A stretch of DNA of 64,000 nucleotides from Arvicola amphibius (GCF_903992535.2 NC_052063.2:30968260-31032259); one strand, 5' to 3'; numbered from the stretch's first letter, positions 11,018-23,215 are shown. A program made the numbers and translations. Notes: generated by a model not told the origin, from the sequence alone.

Positions 11018-11620
11018 TGTCAGAGACCAGCTTTGGCAAAAATACCACTTACCAGGGTAGGGGAATGTGGGTTAGAAAAAACAAATAAAGAGAACGAAAT
11101 CACAAGTGAAAATAATAAAACAAAAAATATAGAATAGTGCCAGGAGGGAGTTCCAATGAATACTGAAATTAGCCTGCCTTTAATTTTCCATACACTTTTA
11201 TATCCCCATATAACAGGTGGAAGAAGGCAAAAGACTGCTTTAACATGGTACAAAGGACAATTCGAATTGTTACTGCCTTCAATATTTAGAGCCATCAAGC
11301 CATTAGAAAAGCAAGTCCATGAGAAAAGCATTCTGTTGTTTAGGCAGTGAACTAACCTAGACCAAGCATCCTGAAGGTAGTCACTCCCTTGGTCAAACTA
11401 CCTATTTCAAAAGAAGGAGCAGAAGTATGCTTGAATTTCCTGACCATTAGGCAGAGTGGAGTGGATGGATCTGTATGGGCCATCTTACGGTCCAAAACAC
11501 AAGAAACCACACCTTAGCTCAGGATGTTTAACCATATTTGTTACCAAAAACTTTGAGTGACCAGAAACTCTCTAACCTTCAGACAAGATGAAAATAGGCT
11601 CACATTTTTGGGTCTCCACA
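11018..11620 (-). mobile_element. Solo LTR, ERVK-like, 603 bp
   Basis: The insert begins TGTCAGAGACC, ends GGTCTCCACA, and is flanked by near-identical hexamers TGAAAT (11012-11017) and AGAAAT (11621-11626). A 6-bp duplication is usual for class II ERVs. The empty site survives in the paralogous flank at about 1138-1150, proving insertion after the duplication. A TATA-like GATATAAAAG on the minus strand near 11202 suggests minus orientation; this is uncertain. Confidence 0.7.
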
Positions 11621-11661
11621 AGAAATGAGAATGGATTTTCTATTATTATAAAAACAAGTAA

Positions 11662-11829
11662 GCCGGGCGGTGGTGGCGCAGGCCTTTAATCCTAGCACTC
11701 GGGAGGCAGAGGCAGGCGGATCTCTGTGAGTTCGAGACCAGCCTGGTCTACAAGAGCTAGTTCCAGGACAGGCTCCAAAACCACAGAGAAACCCTGTCTC
11801 GAAAAATCAAAAAAAAAAAAAAAAAAAAA
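11662..11829 (+). repeat. B1 SINE, young
   Basis: A full-length B1 (GCCGGGCGGTGGTGGCGCA... GTCTCGAAAAATC, poly(A)) is flanked by the direct repeat ACAAGTAAG. It is absent from the first copy of the duplicated block. Confidence 0.93.
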
Positions 11830-11877
11830 ACAAGTAAGTCCTATTTGTGGGAACTGAAACAATAGCAAGGAAAAAAT

Positions 11878-13585
11878 AATTTAAACAGATCCAAGGGTCA
11901 ATAACTACTTTCTGTGAATTGTGAGTCACTTACAGCATTTCAACATCTTTTTACTAAGTTCACTTTGTGATCTTATCTTTAAACATTCATGAGGACAAAA
12001 GGGAACTCATACAGAAGATTGTTTACATCAAAGCATAATAGGGCCTCCCTTCTCAAAGAATCAACAGAATAAATGAAAATATCTGTAGGATTTACTTCGT
12101 CACACCGCATTCTCTACACTGTAATCTCCTGTCAGTCCTACTCTCCTGAGAGCTAACAGACAGCACAGCGTGTGTGGTTATCAGTGTGATGGGCTGCTTT
12201 CTAGGCAGGGAGTCGGCAGCAAGGGAGAAGCACTAAAGCTGATAATGGGTACTGTCCACCTTTTTCTGTCTTGTTTTCTGAGTCTCTGTGATTTTTTCTC
12301 TTTAGGAATAGACATATATTTTTCATCATTATGTCATCAAAATGGACAGATAACTGTTATATGGTTTACGTGATATTTTAAAATATAATAAAATTCAATG
12401 TTAATAGTAATAAATGGACTTAAGTGATAATTGGGGGATCTTTGCATTTTTCCAGTAAAGTAAATCTTCCCATGATAGATAAAAATTCATTTCTTCACAA
12501 ATGTGAAATACAGTTTGGTGGATATGATAATACCAGTTAGATATAAAACCCTACAGTCTACAGACATGACTTAATTTCTGCCACTTAAAACACAAAATTA
12601 AGCATATTAATAATATTCTCCAAAAGTTTTTCTCATTCAGGTCGCTCTTGACTAAATTTTACACTGAACCCTGTCACATCAAAAACTTCACACTGAATTG
12701 CTTGTGAAACTGCTAACAGCCTCAGTGTTTGGAGTCTGCACAAGCATAAATACAGCCTTACCTTCTCTGGCCAGAGTGTAAATCCCTGATATGCTCAGCT
12801 AAAGAACAGAAGGATGCACACAGAAGCTCAAGACATGTGTGGTGATGTCGTGACTCCTCTTTCTTGAAAACCAAACACTATAGAGAGATCTAGAAAAAGT
12901 GTACCAATCAACTGATAACACTCGACCTGGCTTCCCTTTGGTCAAGCAATTTTCCTAATAAGAGCATGGACTCAGTCTATGCTCAGGAGATAATTCTTTC
13001 TCTATTCACTTGGGATTAAACTCAGGGCTAACCTGTCCTACAATGGGCTCCTCGTTGACACTCTTAGAGATAGTTTACTAATTAGTAAATTCTGCCAGTG
13101 CAGAGCAGAATAGAGACCTAAAATAAAAATTACTTTAATATCTCCAAAAGTTAGGATTATATCTTTTCCTTGATTTTTATTTTTCCACAATATGAAATAC
13201 AGAGTCACAGCAGTGTACAGGGATATATCCTCTCCTTACCCTTGCATTTCCTTCAAACCCTTTTATTAGTCAAAAGAAGATATACCACAACAAATCAAAT
13301 TGTTTCTATGTATCACATAAACACAATCACAGACTCAGTTATTGTATTGTATTTTTATATTTTATTGAATTTTACATATTCTACAAATGCAGACACTGTG
13401 AGATTTTACCGTACAAAATGTTCTATAACTTTCCTATCCTGTTTTCTTTCAGTTAACACTGAGAAATGGATGTTATTTTTGTCAAGTTGTCTAGAAAAAA
13501 ATTCATCCTTTTATATCAGTTACATGAAATACCCAAGGAGACTTGTACAATAATTTATTAATTTGATGGTTGGTTAAAGTTAAGG
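11878..13585. other. Segmentally duplicated upstream block, copy 2
   Basis: This is the paralogue of 1365-3230, upstream of the OR at 9559-10497. It lacks a segment of about 170 bp present near 2160-2330 in copy 1 and carries other small indels. Frames such as 13170-13553 are not conserved as coding between the copies. Confidence 0.7.
12756..12767 (-). promoter_or_regulatory. Candidate splice donor of a non-coding OR first exon (copy 2)
   Basis: GAGAAG|GTAAGG on the minus strand, identical to the copy at 2366-2377, lies about 2.3 kb upstream of the OR start at 10497. The greater distance reflects the LTR and B1 inserted in between. Use as a 5' untranslated exon is inferred. Confidence 0.35.
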
Positions 13586-13652
13586 TTGGGACCAGGTGGT
13601 GGTGGTGCATGCCTTTAATCCCAGCACTTGGAAGGCTGAGGCAGGTGAATCT
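13586..13652 (+). repeat. Truncated B1 SINE
   Basis: Only the left half of B1 remains (GGTGGTGGTGCATGCCTTTAA, GCACTTGGAAGGCTGAGGCA). It stops abruptly where L1 sequence starts. Confidence 0.8.
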
Positions 13653-14600
13653 GTACTTTCTGTTATGCTAGAGAGGATGTGGAGCAAGGGGAACACTCCT
13701 CCACTGCTGGTAGGAGTACAAATTTATACAGTCACTTTAGAAATCAGTACGGCAGTTTCTCAGAAAACTGGGAATCAAACTACCTCAAAACCTAGCTATA
13801 CCACTCTTGGACATATACCCAAAGGATGCACAATCATATGACAAGGACACTTGCTCAACTCTATTCATAGCAGCATTATTTGTAATAGCCAGAACCTGAA
13901 AACAACCTAGATGTCCCTCAACTGAAGAACAGGGTAAAGAAAATGTGTATATTTACACAATGGAGTATTTAACTCAACTGTTAAAAACAATGGCATCTTG
14001 AAATGTGCAAGCAAATGGATGGAACTTTAAAAAAAATAATCCTTCATGAGGTAAACTAGAACCAAAAAGAAAACATGATAGGTTCTCACTTATAAGTGGA
14101 TATTAGCTGTAAAGTAAAACATAGTCTTGCCCTGGTTTTCAAACTCAGACAGGCTTGAAACAAAGAGGAATTAAAGAGGAATGGATGGATCTCACTGGGA
14201 AGGGGAAATGGGTTTTTGAGGGTGAATTGGAGGCAGGTGGGGTTGGGAACAGAGGGCATTTTTTTTAATGTGTGTTTGTTTCGATACTCATTTTTTTTTT
14301 TGTTTTGAGGGGGTTTTATCCCTGAAAAGAGTCATGGTGATGATCCAGTACTGATCGTGTATTAAAAGCCAGAGGCCTCAAAACTGTCCAATGACTCATT
14401 GCAGTGACCATTTCTAAATAAACCTATTTGGGCAAAAAGGTATACTGTGTGATGTACACAGCTTCCACGGTGAGTTGTTTGTTTGTTTGTTTGTTTGTTT
14501 TCTTTTGAAGGTTTCAAGGGCAGTGGTAGACATGGAAGGATGGGAGAGGAGTAGGATTGGGGTACATAATCTGAAATTCAAAAAAATCAGTAAAAAGAAA

Positions 14601-14631
<31 letters not shown>

Positions 14632-14665
14632 CATAGAAACTTAATAAAGATTAAAATAAAACAAA
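13653..14665 (+). mobile_element. L1 fragment, ORF2 C-terminus and 3' UTR
   Basis: The sequence matches the end of rodent L1 ORF2 in the sense direction (GCTAGAGAGGATGTGGAGCA, GGACATATACCCAAAGGATG, GGAGTATT) with frame damage, and then 3' UTR. The 3' end is marked by GGATTGGGGTACATAATCTG and AATCAGTAAAAAG at 14553-14600, followed by an AT microsatellite. The copy is dead and 5'-truncated. Confidence 0.75.
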
Positions 14666-14689
14666 TAGTAACACACAATGCAGTGCATG

Positions 14690-14918
14690 GAGTAAAATGG
14701 AAACCCTTATTCACTGTTCCTGAGAGTGTCAACTGGTTCAGCTTTTTTGGAAATCACTGTGCGTCATACATAGGTGATGCAACCATGCCCCACGTGAGTC
14801 TTGCAGGGCCTTTTAAGGTCCCCAAGCAGCTAGGTATTTTTGCCTGAGGGCTTGTCTGCACATGTGTGGCCCTGGAAGCCGGAAGTGCCAGCCATGCTGG
14901 TTGGCTAAAATCATAACA
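14690..14918 (-). mobile_element. LTR (U3 portion) of a class I ERV remnant
   Basis: On the minus strand an LTR-like sequence starts TGTTATGATT at 14918, immediately after the polypurine tract at 14919-14930. It continues to about 14690, where recognisable sequence stops. The LTR is incomplete. Confidence 0.55.
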
Positions 14919-14930
14919 TTCCACCCTTTT
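14919..14930 (-). other. Polypurine tract of the class I ERV remnant
   Basis: The minus strand reads AAAAGGGTGGAA directly before the LTR start, the expected place for the plus-strand primer of reverse transcription in retroviruses. Confidence 0.6.
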
Positions 14931-16065
14931 GTTTATTATCAACTTTTGGGTGTTTGGGGTCTTTAAGGGGTGGGAATGGGGTGTCATCAGGTCTCTTGTG
15001 ACTGCTTCTTGCTGATTTTGTGGGTGTCAGAGAATTGAGATGCTTGACCACATCCTGGAGTGTCTGATTATTTTCACAATTTTCAGGATCTGACTGGCAG
15101 TTTGGACCTCAAAAGATGCTGGAAAAGCAGAAAATTGTATCTGGAAAATTTTAGACCCTGGTGAGTAAGGGAGGAGTGTCCTAAGATGGAAGACTGTGGA
15201 GGAAGGAATTTCCCAGGGTTTCTTGAGACCAGGAATGATAAGGGAAGAACTAAATGATACTTATTCTGGGCAAGTCTGGTCCATTTAGATAGGTCTGATT
15301 GGCTCCCTGGAGCTTATGAAAAAATGTTTGAAAAGAAATAAATTTTAGCCATATTAAACGCTATGATTACAATAGTATCATGTTGGAATAGAAGATAGTG
15401 GGGAGGGGGAAGAAAAGAAGTGGGAATTATTAGAAAGGGGAATTATTAGACCCCTCAATGTTTTACCTGAAGCAAATCTTAAGACACATGTTCTCTTTAG
15501 TAGTATGGTATTACCTTAACATCCAGGAGACACTGCTGCAGTCAGTGATAAACCTGTTTTGTGAGGTTTTTGGAATCTGGGGCTGTGAATGTCCCCAAAT
15601 TCATTATTGTTTCTTACCACCTGGGCTTTTGACAGTCCTTGTACCTCCAGCTCTATGTGTAATAATGGTCCCTGCAATAAAAGCTGAGTGGTTAACTGGA
15701 AATTTAAGTATGACATTAGAGATATAGAGAAGTTGGTAAAGCAGATAGGAGAAAGAGGAAGAGGGAGAGTATATGGAGTTTTGGGCACAGGAGAGTTGAG
15801 TATGGTGATGAGACTTTTATTCTTCTGGAACTGGAGAAAAAGTGGTTGATCTTAGTGTCCTCTGGAACATAAGGGAGCAAGGCCCTGTTTGGGTCACTGT
15901 AAACGAGGGGGCATCTTGAGCTGGAAGAGTAAAAGGTTTAAGGTGAGACAGGTGAATCCAATGAGAGAGTCCCTTGAGCTTGTCAGCTGTGGGAGTTACA
16001 AGAATTGCTATAAAGGGGCCCTGCCATGTTGGTCTGGGAGGGGGGAGAATAGTACCTGATCTCAT
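14931..16065 (-). pseudogene. Class I (gammaretrovirus-like) ERV remnant: integrase tail and degenerate env region
   Basis: At 15817-16065 (minus) an 82-codon frame keeps the C-terminal integrase signature of gammaretrovirus-type pol, with a GPF...TPTA core followed by WIH.SHLKP. The rest, down to the polypurine tract, lies where env should be. I can read only short damaged frames there (for example 15516-15788). No gag, protease or reverse transcriptase lies alongside, so this is a 5'-deleted, defective relic. Its upstream part was replaced or displaced by the antisense L1 that begins at 16066. Confidence 0.7.
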
Positions 16066-19000
16066 ATTTTATTTATTTGTTTGTTTGTTTGTTTGTTTGT
16101 TTGTTTGTTTTAATTTATTAGATTTTTTAAAAATACCAATCCAAGTTCCCACTCCCTCCTCCCATTCCTTCCACACACCCTCCCACCCCACCCCCATCTA
16201 ACCCTCAGAAAGTATAAGGCACATTGCTTTGGGGAAGGTCCAAGGCCCCTCCCTACTATATCTATGTTGAGCAAGATATACTTCCAAAGAGAATAGGATC
16301 CCAAAAAGCCAGTTCATGCAGCAGTGATAAATCCTGGTGCCAAACCAGTAGCCCCTTAGTCTGCCCCAGCAATTCAACTGTCAACAACATTCAGAGAGAC
16401 TACTTTGATCCTATGCTTGTTACTTCCCAGTCTGGCTGGAGTTGACGAGCTCCTATTAGCTCAGGTAACTGTTTCAGTGGGTAAACCATTCATGCTCTTG
16501 ACTTTTTTGCTCATATTCTCATCAACTTCCACTCTTCAACTGGAAATTGGGAGCTCAGTCGAGCACTCCAATGTGGGTCTCTGCCTCTATATCCATAAGT
16601 TGCTAGATGAAGGATCTATGGTGATATTTAAGATATTCATCAGTCTGATTACAGGGCAAGTCAAGATCAGGAACCCTCTCCTCTGTTGTTTAGGGTCTTA
16701 GCCAGGGTCATCCTTGTGGATTCCTGGGAATTTTTCTAGAGCCAGCTTTCTGCTAACCCTATAATTGCTCCCTCAATCAAGATATCGCTTTCCTTGCTCT
16801 CAACTCTGTCCTTCTTCCATCTCAACTATCCCATTTTCTCAAGTTCTCAACCCTCCTCTTCTCCCCTCCTCTCCTTTTTCTACCCTCCCATCCCCATGCT
16901 CCCAATATTATCAGGTGATCTTGCCTGTTTCCAATTTCCAGGTAGATCTATATATGTTTTTCTTTGGATTCACCTTATTACTTAACCTCTCTAGGATCAT
17001 GAACTGTAGGCACAATGTACTTTGTTTGAAGCTAGTATCCACTTATGTATGAGTACATATCTTATTCATCTTTTGGGTCTGGATTACCTCACTCAGGATA
17101 GTGTTTTTTAATTCCATCCATTTGCATGCAAAATTCAAGATGTCAGTGGTTTTTACCACTAAGTAGTATTCTAATGTGTAGATGTGCCACATTTTCTTTA
17201 TCCATTCTATCGTTGAGAGGCATCTAGGTTGTTTCCAGGTTCCGGCTATACAAATAATGCTGCTATGAACATAGTTGAACAAATGCTTTTGTAGTATGAT
17301 TGAGCATCTTTTGGGTATTTTCCTAAGAGTAGTATTGCTGGATCCTGAGGTATGTTGACTCCCAATTTTCTGAGAAACCACCATACTGATTTCCAAAGTG
17401 GTTGCACAAGTTTGCATTCCCACCAGCAATGGATGAGTGTTCCACTTACTCCACATCCTCTCCAGCATAAGCTATCATTGGTGTTTTTGATTTTAAACAT
17501 TCTGACAGGTGTAAGATGGTATCTCAGAGTTGTTTTGATTTGCATTTCCTTGATAGCTATGGATATTGAATATGTTCTTAAATATCTTTTGGAATTTGAG
17601 ATTCTTCTGTTGAGAATTCTCTATTTAGTTCCCTACCCCATTTTTTAATTGGGTTATTTAGAATTTTAATGTCTAATTTCTTCAGTTCTTTATATATTTT
17701 GGAGATTAGTCCTTTGATGTGGGTTTGGTGAAGATCTTTTCCCACCCAGTAGGCTGCCTTTTTGTCTTAATTGACTATGTCCTTTGCTTTACAGAAACTT
17801 TTCAGTTTAAGGAGGTCCCATTTATTTGTTGTTGCCCTTATTATCTGTGCTACTGTGGTTATATTTAAGAAGACTACTTTCCACTTTTCTATCAGGTTCA
17901 GTGTGGTCAGATTTATATTGAGGTCTTTAATCCATTTGGACTTGAGTTTTGTGCATGGCAATAGATGTGGATCTATTTTTATTTTTCTACATGTTATGCC
18001 AACACCATTTGTTGAAGATACTTCCTTTTTTCATCGTATAATTTTAGCTTCTTTGTCAAAAATCAGGTGTTCATAGGTGTGTGGATTATTATCTGGGTCT
18101 TTGATTCAATTCCATTGGTCAGCCTCTCTGTTTTTATGCCAATACCAAGCTGTTTTCGTTGCTGTCACTCTGTAATAGAGCTTGATGTCAAGGATGGTGA
18201 TGCCTCCGGAAGTTTCTTTATTGTACAGGATGTTTTGGCTATTCTGTGTGTTTTTTTTCATATGAAGTTGATTATTTCAAAGTCTGTGAAGAATTGTGTT
18301 GGGATTTTGATGGGATCGCACTGAATCTATAGATTGTTTTTGGTAGGATTGTCATTTTTACTATGTTGATCCTACCAATCCAAGAGCATGGGAGAGCTTT
18401 CCATTTTCTGGTATCTCTGTCAATTTCTTTCTTCAAAGACTTAAAGTTCTTGTCAAATAGGTCTTTCACTTCTTTGGTTAGTATTACCGCAAGATATTTT
18501 ATGTTTTTTGTGGCTATCGTAAAAGGTGAAGTTTCTCTGATTTCCCTCTCTGCTTCTCTATCCTTTGTGTATAGAAGGGCTACTGATTTTTGTTTCAGTT
18601 GATCTTGTATCCCGCCACATCACCAAAGGTATTTATCAGCTGTAGGAGTTCTTCGGAAGAGTTTTTGGGGTCACTTATGTACACTATCATACCATCTGCA
18701 AATAATGAAAGTTTGACTTCTTCCTTTCAAATTTGAATCGCCTTGATCTCTTTTTGATGTCTTGTTGCTATTGCTAAAACTTCAAGAACTATGTTGAAGA
18801 GATATGGAGAGAGTGGACAGCCTTGTCTTGTTTCTGATTTTAGTGGAATCGCTTTGAGTTTCTCTCCATTTAATTTGATATTGGCTGTTGGCTTGTTATA
18901 TATTGCTTTTATTATATTTAGATATGTTCCTTATATCCCTGATCTCTCCAAGACCTTTATCATGAAGGGGTGTTGGTTTGTCAAATGCTTTTCAGCATCT

Positions 19001-20085
19001 AATGAGATGATCATATAATTCTTTTTTCTTTCAGTTTATTTATATGGTGGTTTACATTGATAGATTTCCATATATTGAACCAGCCCTGCATCTCTGGGAT
19101 GAAGCTGACTTGATCATGGTGAATGATTTTTTTTATGTGTTCCTGCATTTGGTTTGCCTGTATTTTATTGATTATTTTTGCATCTATGTTCATTAGTGAG
19201 ATTGGTTTGTAATTCTCTTTCTTGGTTGAGTCTTTGTGTGGTTTTGGTATCAGGGTAACTGTAGCCTCATAAAAAAGAGTTTGGCAATGTTCCTTCTGTT
19301 TCTATTATGTGGAACACTATGAGGAGTGTAGGTATTCACTCTTCTGGGAAGTTCTGGTAGAATTATGCACTAAAACCATCCGGCTCTGGGCTTTTTTGGT
19401 TTGGAGGTTTTTTGATGATAGCTTCTATTTCCTTGCAGTTTATAGGTCTATTTAAATTGCTCACCTGGTCTTGATTTATTTTTTGTATATGGTATCCATC
19501 TAAAAAATTGTCCATTTCTTTTTCATTTTCCAGTTTTGTGGACTATAGGTTTTCGTAGTATGATCTAATGATTCTCTGAATTTCCTGTGTCTTTTGTTAT
19601 GTCTCCCTTTTCATTTCTGATTTTGTTAATTTGGATGTTCTCTCTCTCCCTTTTGATTAGTTTGGATAAGGGTTTGTTTATGTTGTTGATATTCTCAAAG
19701 AACCAGCTCTTTGTTTCATTGATTCTTTGGATTGTTTTCTTTGTTTCTATTTTGGTGATTTCAGCTCTCAATTTGATTATTTCCTGTCTTCTACTTATCC
19801 TGGTTGAGTCTGCTTCTTTTTATTCTAGAGTTTCAGGTGTGCTCGTAAGTCACTAATGTGCTCTTTCTTCGTTTTCTTTAGGTAGACACTTAGTGTTATG
19901 AATTTTCCTGTTAGCACTGCTTTCATAGTGTCCCATAGTTTTGGATACATTGTTCCTTCATTTTCATTGAATTCAAGGAAGCCTTTAATTTCTTTATTTA
20001 TTTCTTCCTTGATCCAGGGGTGGTCCAGGACTTCACTGTTCAATTTTCATAAGTTTGTAGGCTTTCTGAGAGTAGTATTGTTGTT

Positions 20086-20521
20086 TGTTCTGGCCAGTGG
20101 AACATGAATCGGGAGCCCAAACCCTGGAGGAGAGAAATGAAGAGACACAAGAAAATGGACAGCTAGTCTGTATTCTGATCAAGCTGCAAGTTTTATTTTT
20201 CTCTGGTGGACTATATAGCAAAAGGGCAGTGGGTGGGTAGGCTGCTGTGCAATTGTTCCAACTGGAATGTCAGATCTGGAGACTTCCCGGGCTGATAGGA
20301 AGAGATAGGAAATACTGAAGGTCTGTAAATGTTAACTCACAGGGGGGATGCTAATTACTTCTGGACCCTGGGGTCTGGGGCCTGAAGGCATTCTTAACTC
20401 ACAGGGATAGGTAAGGGTTATTTCCTGGGCCCAGGACTTGCCCTACAGAGGTGAGTAGCTTACTTAACTTATGAACTAAGATGGCTTGACTATAACCCAA
20501 TACAGGTCTTTGCTCCCGGCA
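20086..20521 (-). mobile_element. Solo LTR, ERVK-like, nested in L1
   Basis: The 436-bp element is flanked by perfect GTTGTT hexamers (20080-20085 and 20522-20527). On the minus strand it starts TGCCGGGAGCAAAGACC, has AATAAAACTTGCAGCTTG as a poly(A) signal near its end, and finishes with GGCCAGAACA. The 6-bp duplication and layout fit class II (IAP-like) LTRs. Confidence 0.85.
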
Positions 20522-20541
20522 GTTGTTAAACTCTAACTTTA

Positions 20542-20732
20542 GGGGGCTGGAGAGATGGCTCAGTGGTTAAGAGCATTGCCTACTCTTCCAAAGGTCCTGA
20601 GTTCAATTCCCAGCAACCACATGGTGGCTCACACCCTCTGTAAATGAGGTCTGCTGCCCTCTTCTGGCCTACAGACATACACACAAACAGAATATTGTAC
20701 ACATAATAAATAAATAAATAAATAAATAATAC
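20542..20732 (+). repeat. B2 SINE, young
   Basis: A full-length B2 (GGGGCTGGAGAGATGGCTCA ... TTCTGGCCTACAG, AATAAA-rich tail) is flanked by perfect 11-bp repeats CTCTAACTTTA at 20531-20541 and 20733-20743. It inserted into L1 sequence a few bases from the solo LTR. Confidence 0.95.
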
Positions 20733-21720
20733 CTCTAACTTTAATCCTTGGTGATCTGATAAGACACAAGGAGTTACTCCAATTTTCTTTTGTATCTGTG
20801 GAAGTTTGCTTTGTTACCAAGTATGTGATCAATTTTAGAGAAGGTTCCATGAGGTGCTGAGAGTAAGGTGTATTCTTTTGTGTTTGGGTGGAATGTTTTA
20901 TAGATGTCTGTTGAGTCCATTTGATTCATGACATCTGTAAGTACTCTTATTTCTTTGTTAAGTTTCTGTCTGGTTGACATGTCCATTTGTGAGAGTGGAG
21001 TGTTGAAATCTCCTACTATTAGTGTATGGGGTTTGATGTGCGATTTAAGTTTGAATAACGTTCCTTTTACATATGTGGGTGCTCTTGTATTGGGGCATAG
21101 ATGTTCAGGACTGAGACTACATCTTGATGGATTGTTCTTGTTAGGAGTATAAAGTGTCCTTCTTCATCTCTTCTGACTAATTTTAGTTTGAAAACAATTT
21201 TGTTAGATATTAGGATACCTACACCTCCTTGTTTCTTAGGTTCATTTGATTGGAAAATCTTTTCCCAACCCTATCCTCTGAGGTAGTGTCTGTCTTTGAG
21301 GTAGAGGCGTGTTTCTTGTATAGCACAGAAGGCTGGATCCTGTTTTCTTATCCATTCTGTTGGCCTGTATCGTTTTATAGGTTAATTGATTTCTTTGATA
21401 TTAACTAATATTAATGACCAGTGCTTGTTAATTCTAGACATTTTTAGGTAGTAGTGTTTGTGTGTTACCCTTCTTTGGGTTATGATGGTAGCGGGTTATC
21501 AGATACTTGTGTTTTTGTGAGTACAGTTATCTTCCTTGGGTTGGGGTTTTCCTTCTAGTACTTTCTGTAGGGCTGGGTTTGTGAATGCTTACTGTTTAAA
21601 TCTGTTTTTGTCATGGAATATCTTGTTTTCTCCATCGATGGTGATTGAAAGCTTTGTTGGGTGTTGTAGTTTGGGGTTGCTTCCATGGTCTCTTAGTGTC
21701 TGCAACACATCTACATTGGA

Positions 21721-22199
21721 CAACCAGTGAGAGGGCTCATCCCTGGGAGAGGCTGATTATCCTCCCAGCAGTCTTTAGCTGCATATTTTTTCTACGGATG
21801 GGACCCATTAAATTTTCCCCCTTTCACATGTACTTGTCCATTGATACTGCCATTTTCCCAATCCTGTATATGCTTACATTTTTTAGGAGAGACTGTTTCA
21901 CAGCTGAGATACAGTATTCTGACTTGTACACTCTTTTTGCTCCATCTTCCAATGTAGAGTGGTCAGCCTTTAAACAATATTCACAAAAAAAAAACAGATT
22001 CAGGAGATTTATTTTTATATATTCATGCATATGAATACATACAGCTATACATATGTAACAGTAATCAAAGAAAAAGAAAAAAGGGAGAGATAGGAGAGAT
22101 TCAAATGAGGGTAGCTGGGCTGGGCTAGAAGCAAGAAAGGGAAGGGGGAAGTTATATGATTCTATTTTAATTAAAATCTTATTAAAAATAATTTCCAGC
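21721..22199. other. Unassigned, probably repeat-derived sequence
   Basis: It abuts the 5' break of the antisense L1 and has an A-rich end near 22060-22190 (GAAAAAGAAAAAAGGGAG, AATTAAAATCTTATTAAAAA). The overlapping frames at 21645-22034 and 21824-22030 look like chance. Confidence 0.35.
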
Positions 22200-23125
22200 C
22201 ATCAAAAATTTTAATAAACAAAAATTCAAAAGGTAGTACATGAGTTTTATTCAATCACATCAATTGATATTTTTCCTTGGTGGGATGGATTTTGAACTCT
22301 TTACCTCTTTGTGATGTTTCATGTGGAGAACTGCATTGATGGGAAAAGACATCACTTGCAGTTCTGGTTTAAACCTGTGAAAAAGCAAATCTACAGTTCA
22401 TACTGCTCCAAAGGAGTCTAGACCACCTTTAGGAGTGTTTTACTCATAACTACACTGAGTTTAGCTATGCAGTTCAATTTCCTATGGTTCAGCAGCTCTG
22501 TATTAGGAAAAACAGGGTTGGATCCTTGCTGTAGTTTCCTACTAACTTTATCAAAGAACTTAGAGCGCAAGGCTGTCTCAGCCCTCAGACTCATATCTCC
22601 ATCCCTCACTCTTTCTCCCAAGTTTTACAGTCATTGGCTCTGCCCAGCTTTGGGCTCTGCAGAACGTCTCTCCATATGGTGTTCATCTGTGCCAGTTGCC
22701 GGCAGGGGGTGGGGGGATAGGAGCCCTGCCTGTGAGTTCCTGTCACCCTCACCCATCAGTCTTAAGAGAGTTTGCCACCACTTCCCTGTTTCTCATATCA
22801 ATTCCGTTTCTATCTGTCCATAGGGGTGTTCTAATGTCCATTGGGCCATTGATCCGCTGGGTTACAGACTCTGCTCTAGCTCCTCTCTCAGTGGTGGTAT
22901 GGGCAGGGAAGAGAGGGTATAAGCAAATGTTGGACCATTCCTTCCGACCTTAAGAAAACTGAGTTTTGCCAAAGTCTTCGGCTTCCAGGTATCCCCACCA
23001 AATAATGTATCCAGTCCTTGGTCATCCAGCTATTAAATGAAGCATTTCCTGTAATTTGCCCCGATCTTCCCAAGCCACTGGTGGCAACTGGACACTGTCC
23101 ACAGTTCCTCTCATCTGTTTCTTCA
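22200..23125. other. Unassigned intergenic sequence
   Basis: Moderately GC-rich near 22600-22900. Reading frames such as 22467-22823 show no known motif. I see no promoter or gene I can support. Confidence 0.35.
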
Positions 23126-23215
23126 AAAAAAGGAAAGGAAAAGGAAAGGAAAAAGGAAAAGAAGGAAGGAAGGAAGGAAGGAAGGAAGGAAGGAAGGAAG
23201 GAAGAGAAAGAAAGA
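23126..23215. repeat. (GGAAA)n/(GAAG)n purine microsatellite
   Basis: Imperfect GGAAA repeats grade into about 11 perfect GAAG units. Frames on both strands here are repeat artefacts. Confidence 0.9.

Larger units (their letters stand above)
16066..21720 (-). mobile_element. Long antisense L1, 5'-truncated in ORF1, interrupted by LTR and B2
   Basis: Read on the minus strand this is an L1 with ORF1 C-terminal end (about 21560-21720), ORF2 with endonuclease region (about 20733-21450), reverse-transcriptase region, ORF2 C-terminus (around 17043-17545), a 3' UTR of about 1 kb and an (AAAC)n-type tail at 16080-16112. ORF2 is broken into many short frames in all phases (for example 17767-17961, 19565-19771 and 20774-20986), so it cannot encode a working protein. 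A solo LTR (20086-20521) and a B2 (20542-20732) lie inside it. Confidence 0.85.

Noticed and set aside
17043..21152. Many 60-140 codon frames on both strands
   Set aside because: They are pieces or shadows of the broken antisense L1 ORF2, not separate genes.
22467..22823. 118-codon frame in a GC-richer stretch
   Set aside because: No domain, no supporting splice or promoter signal, and overlapping frames on both strands look equally random.
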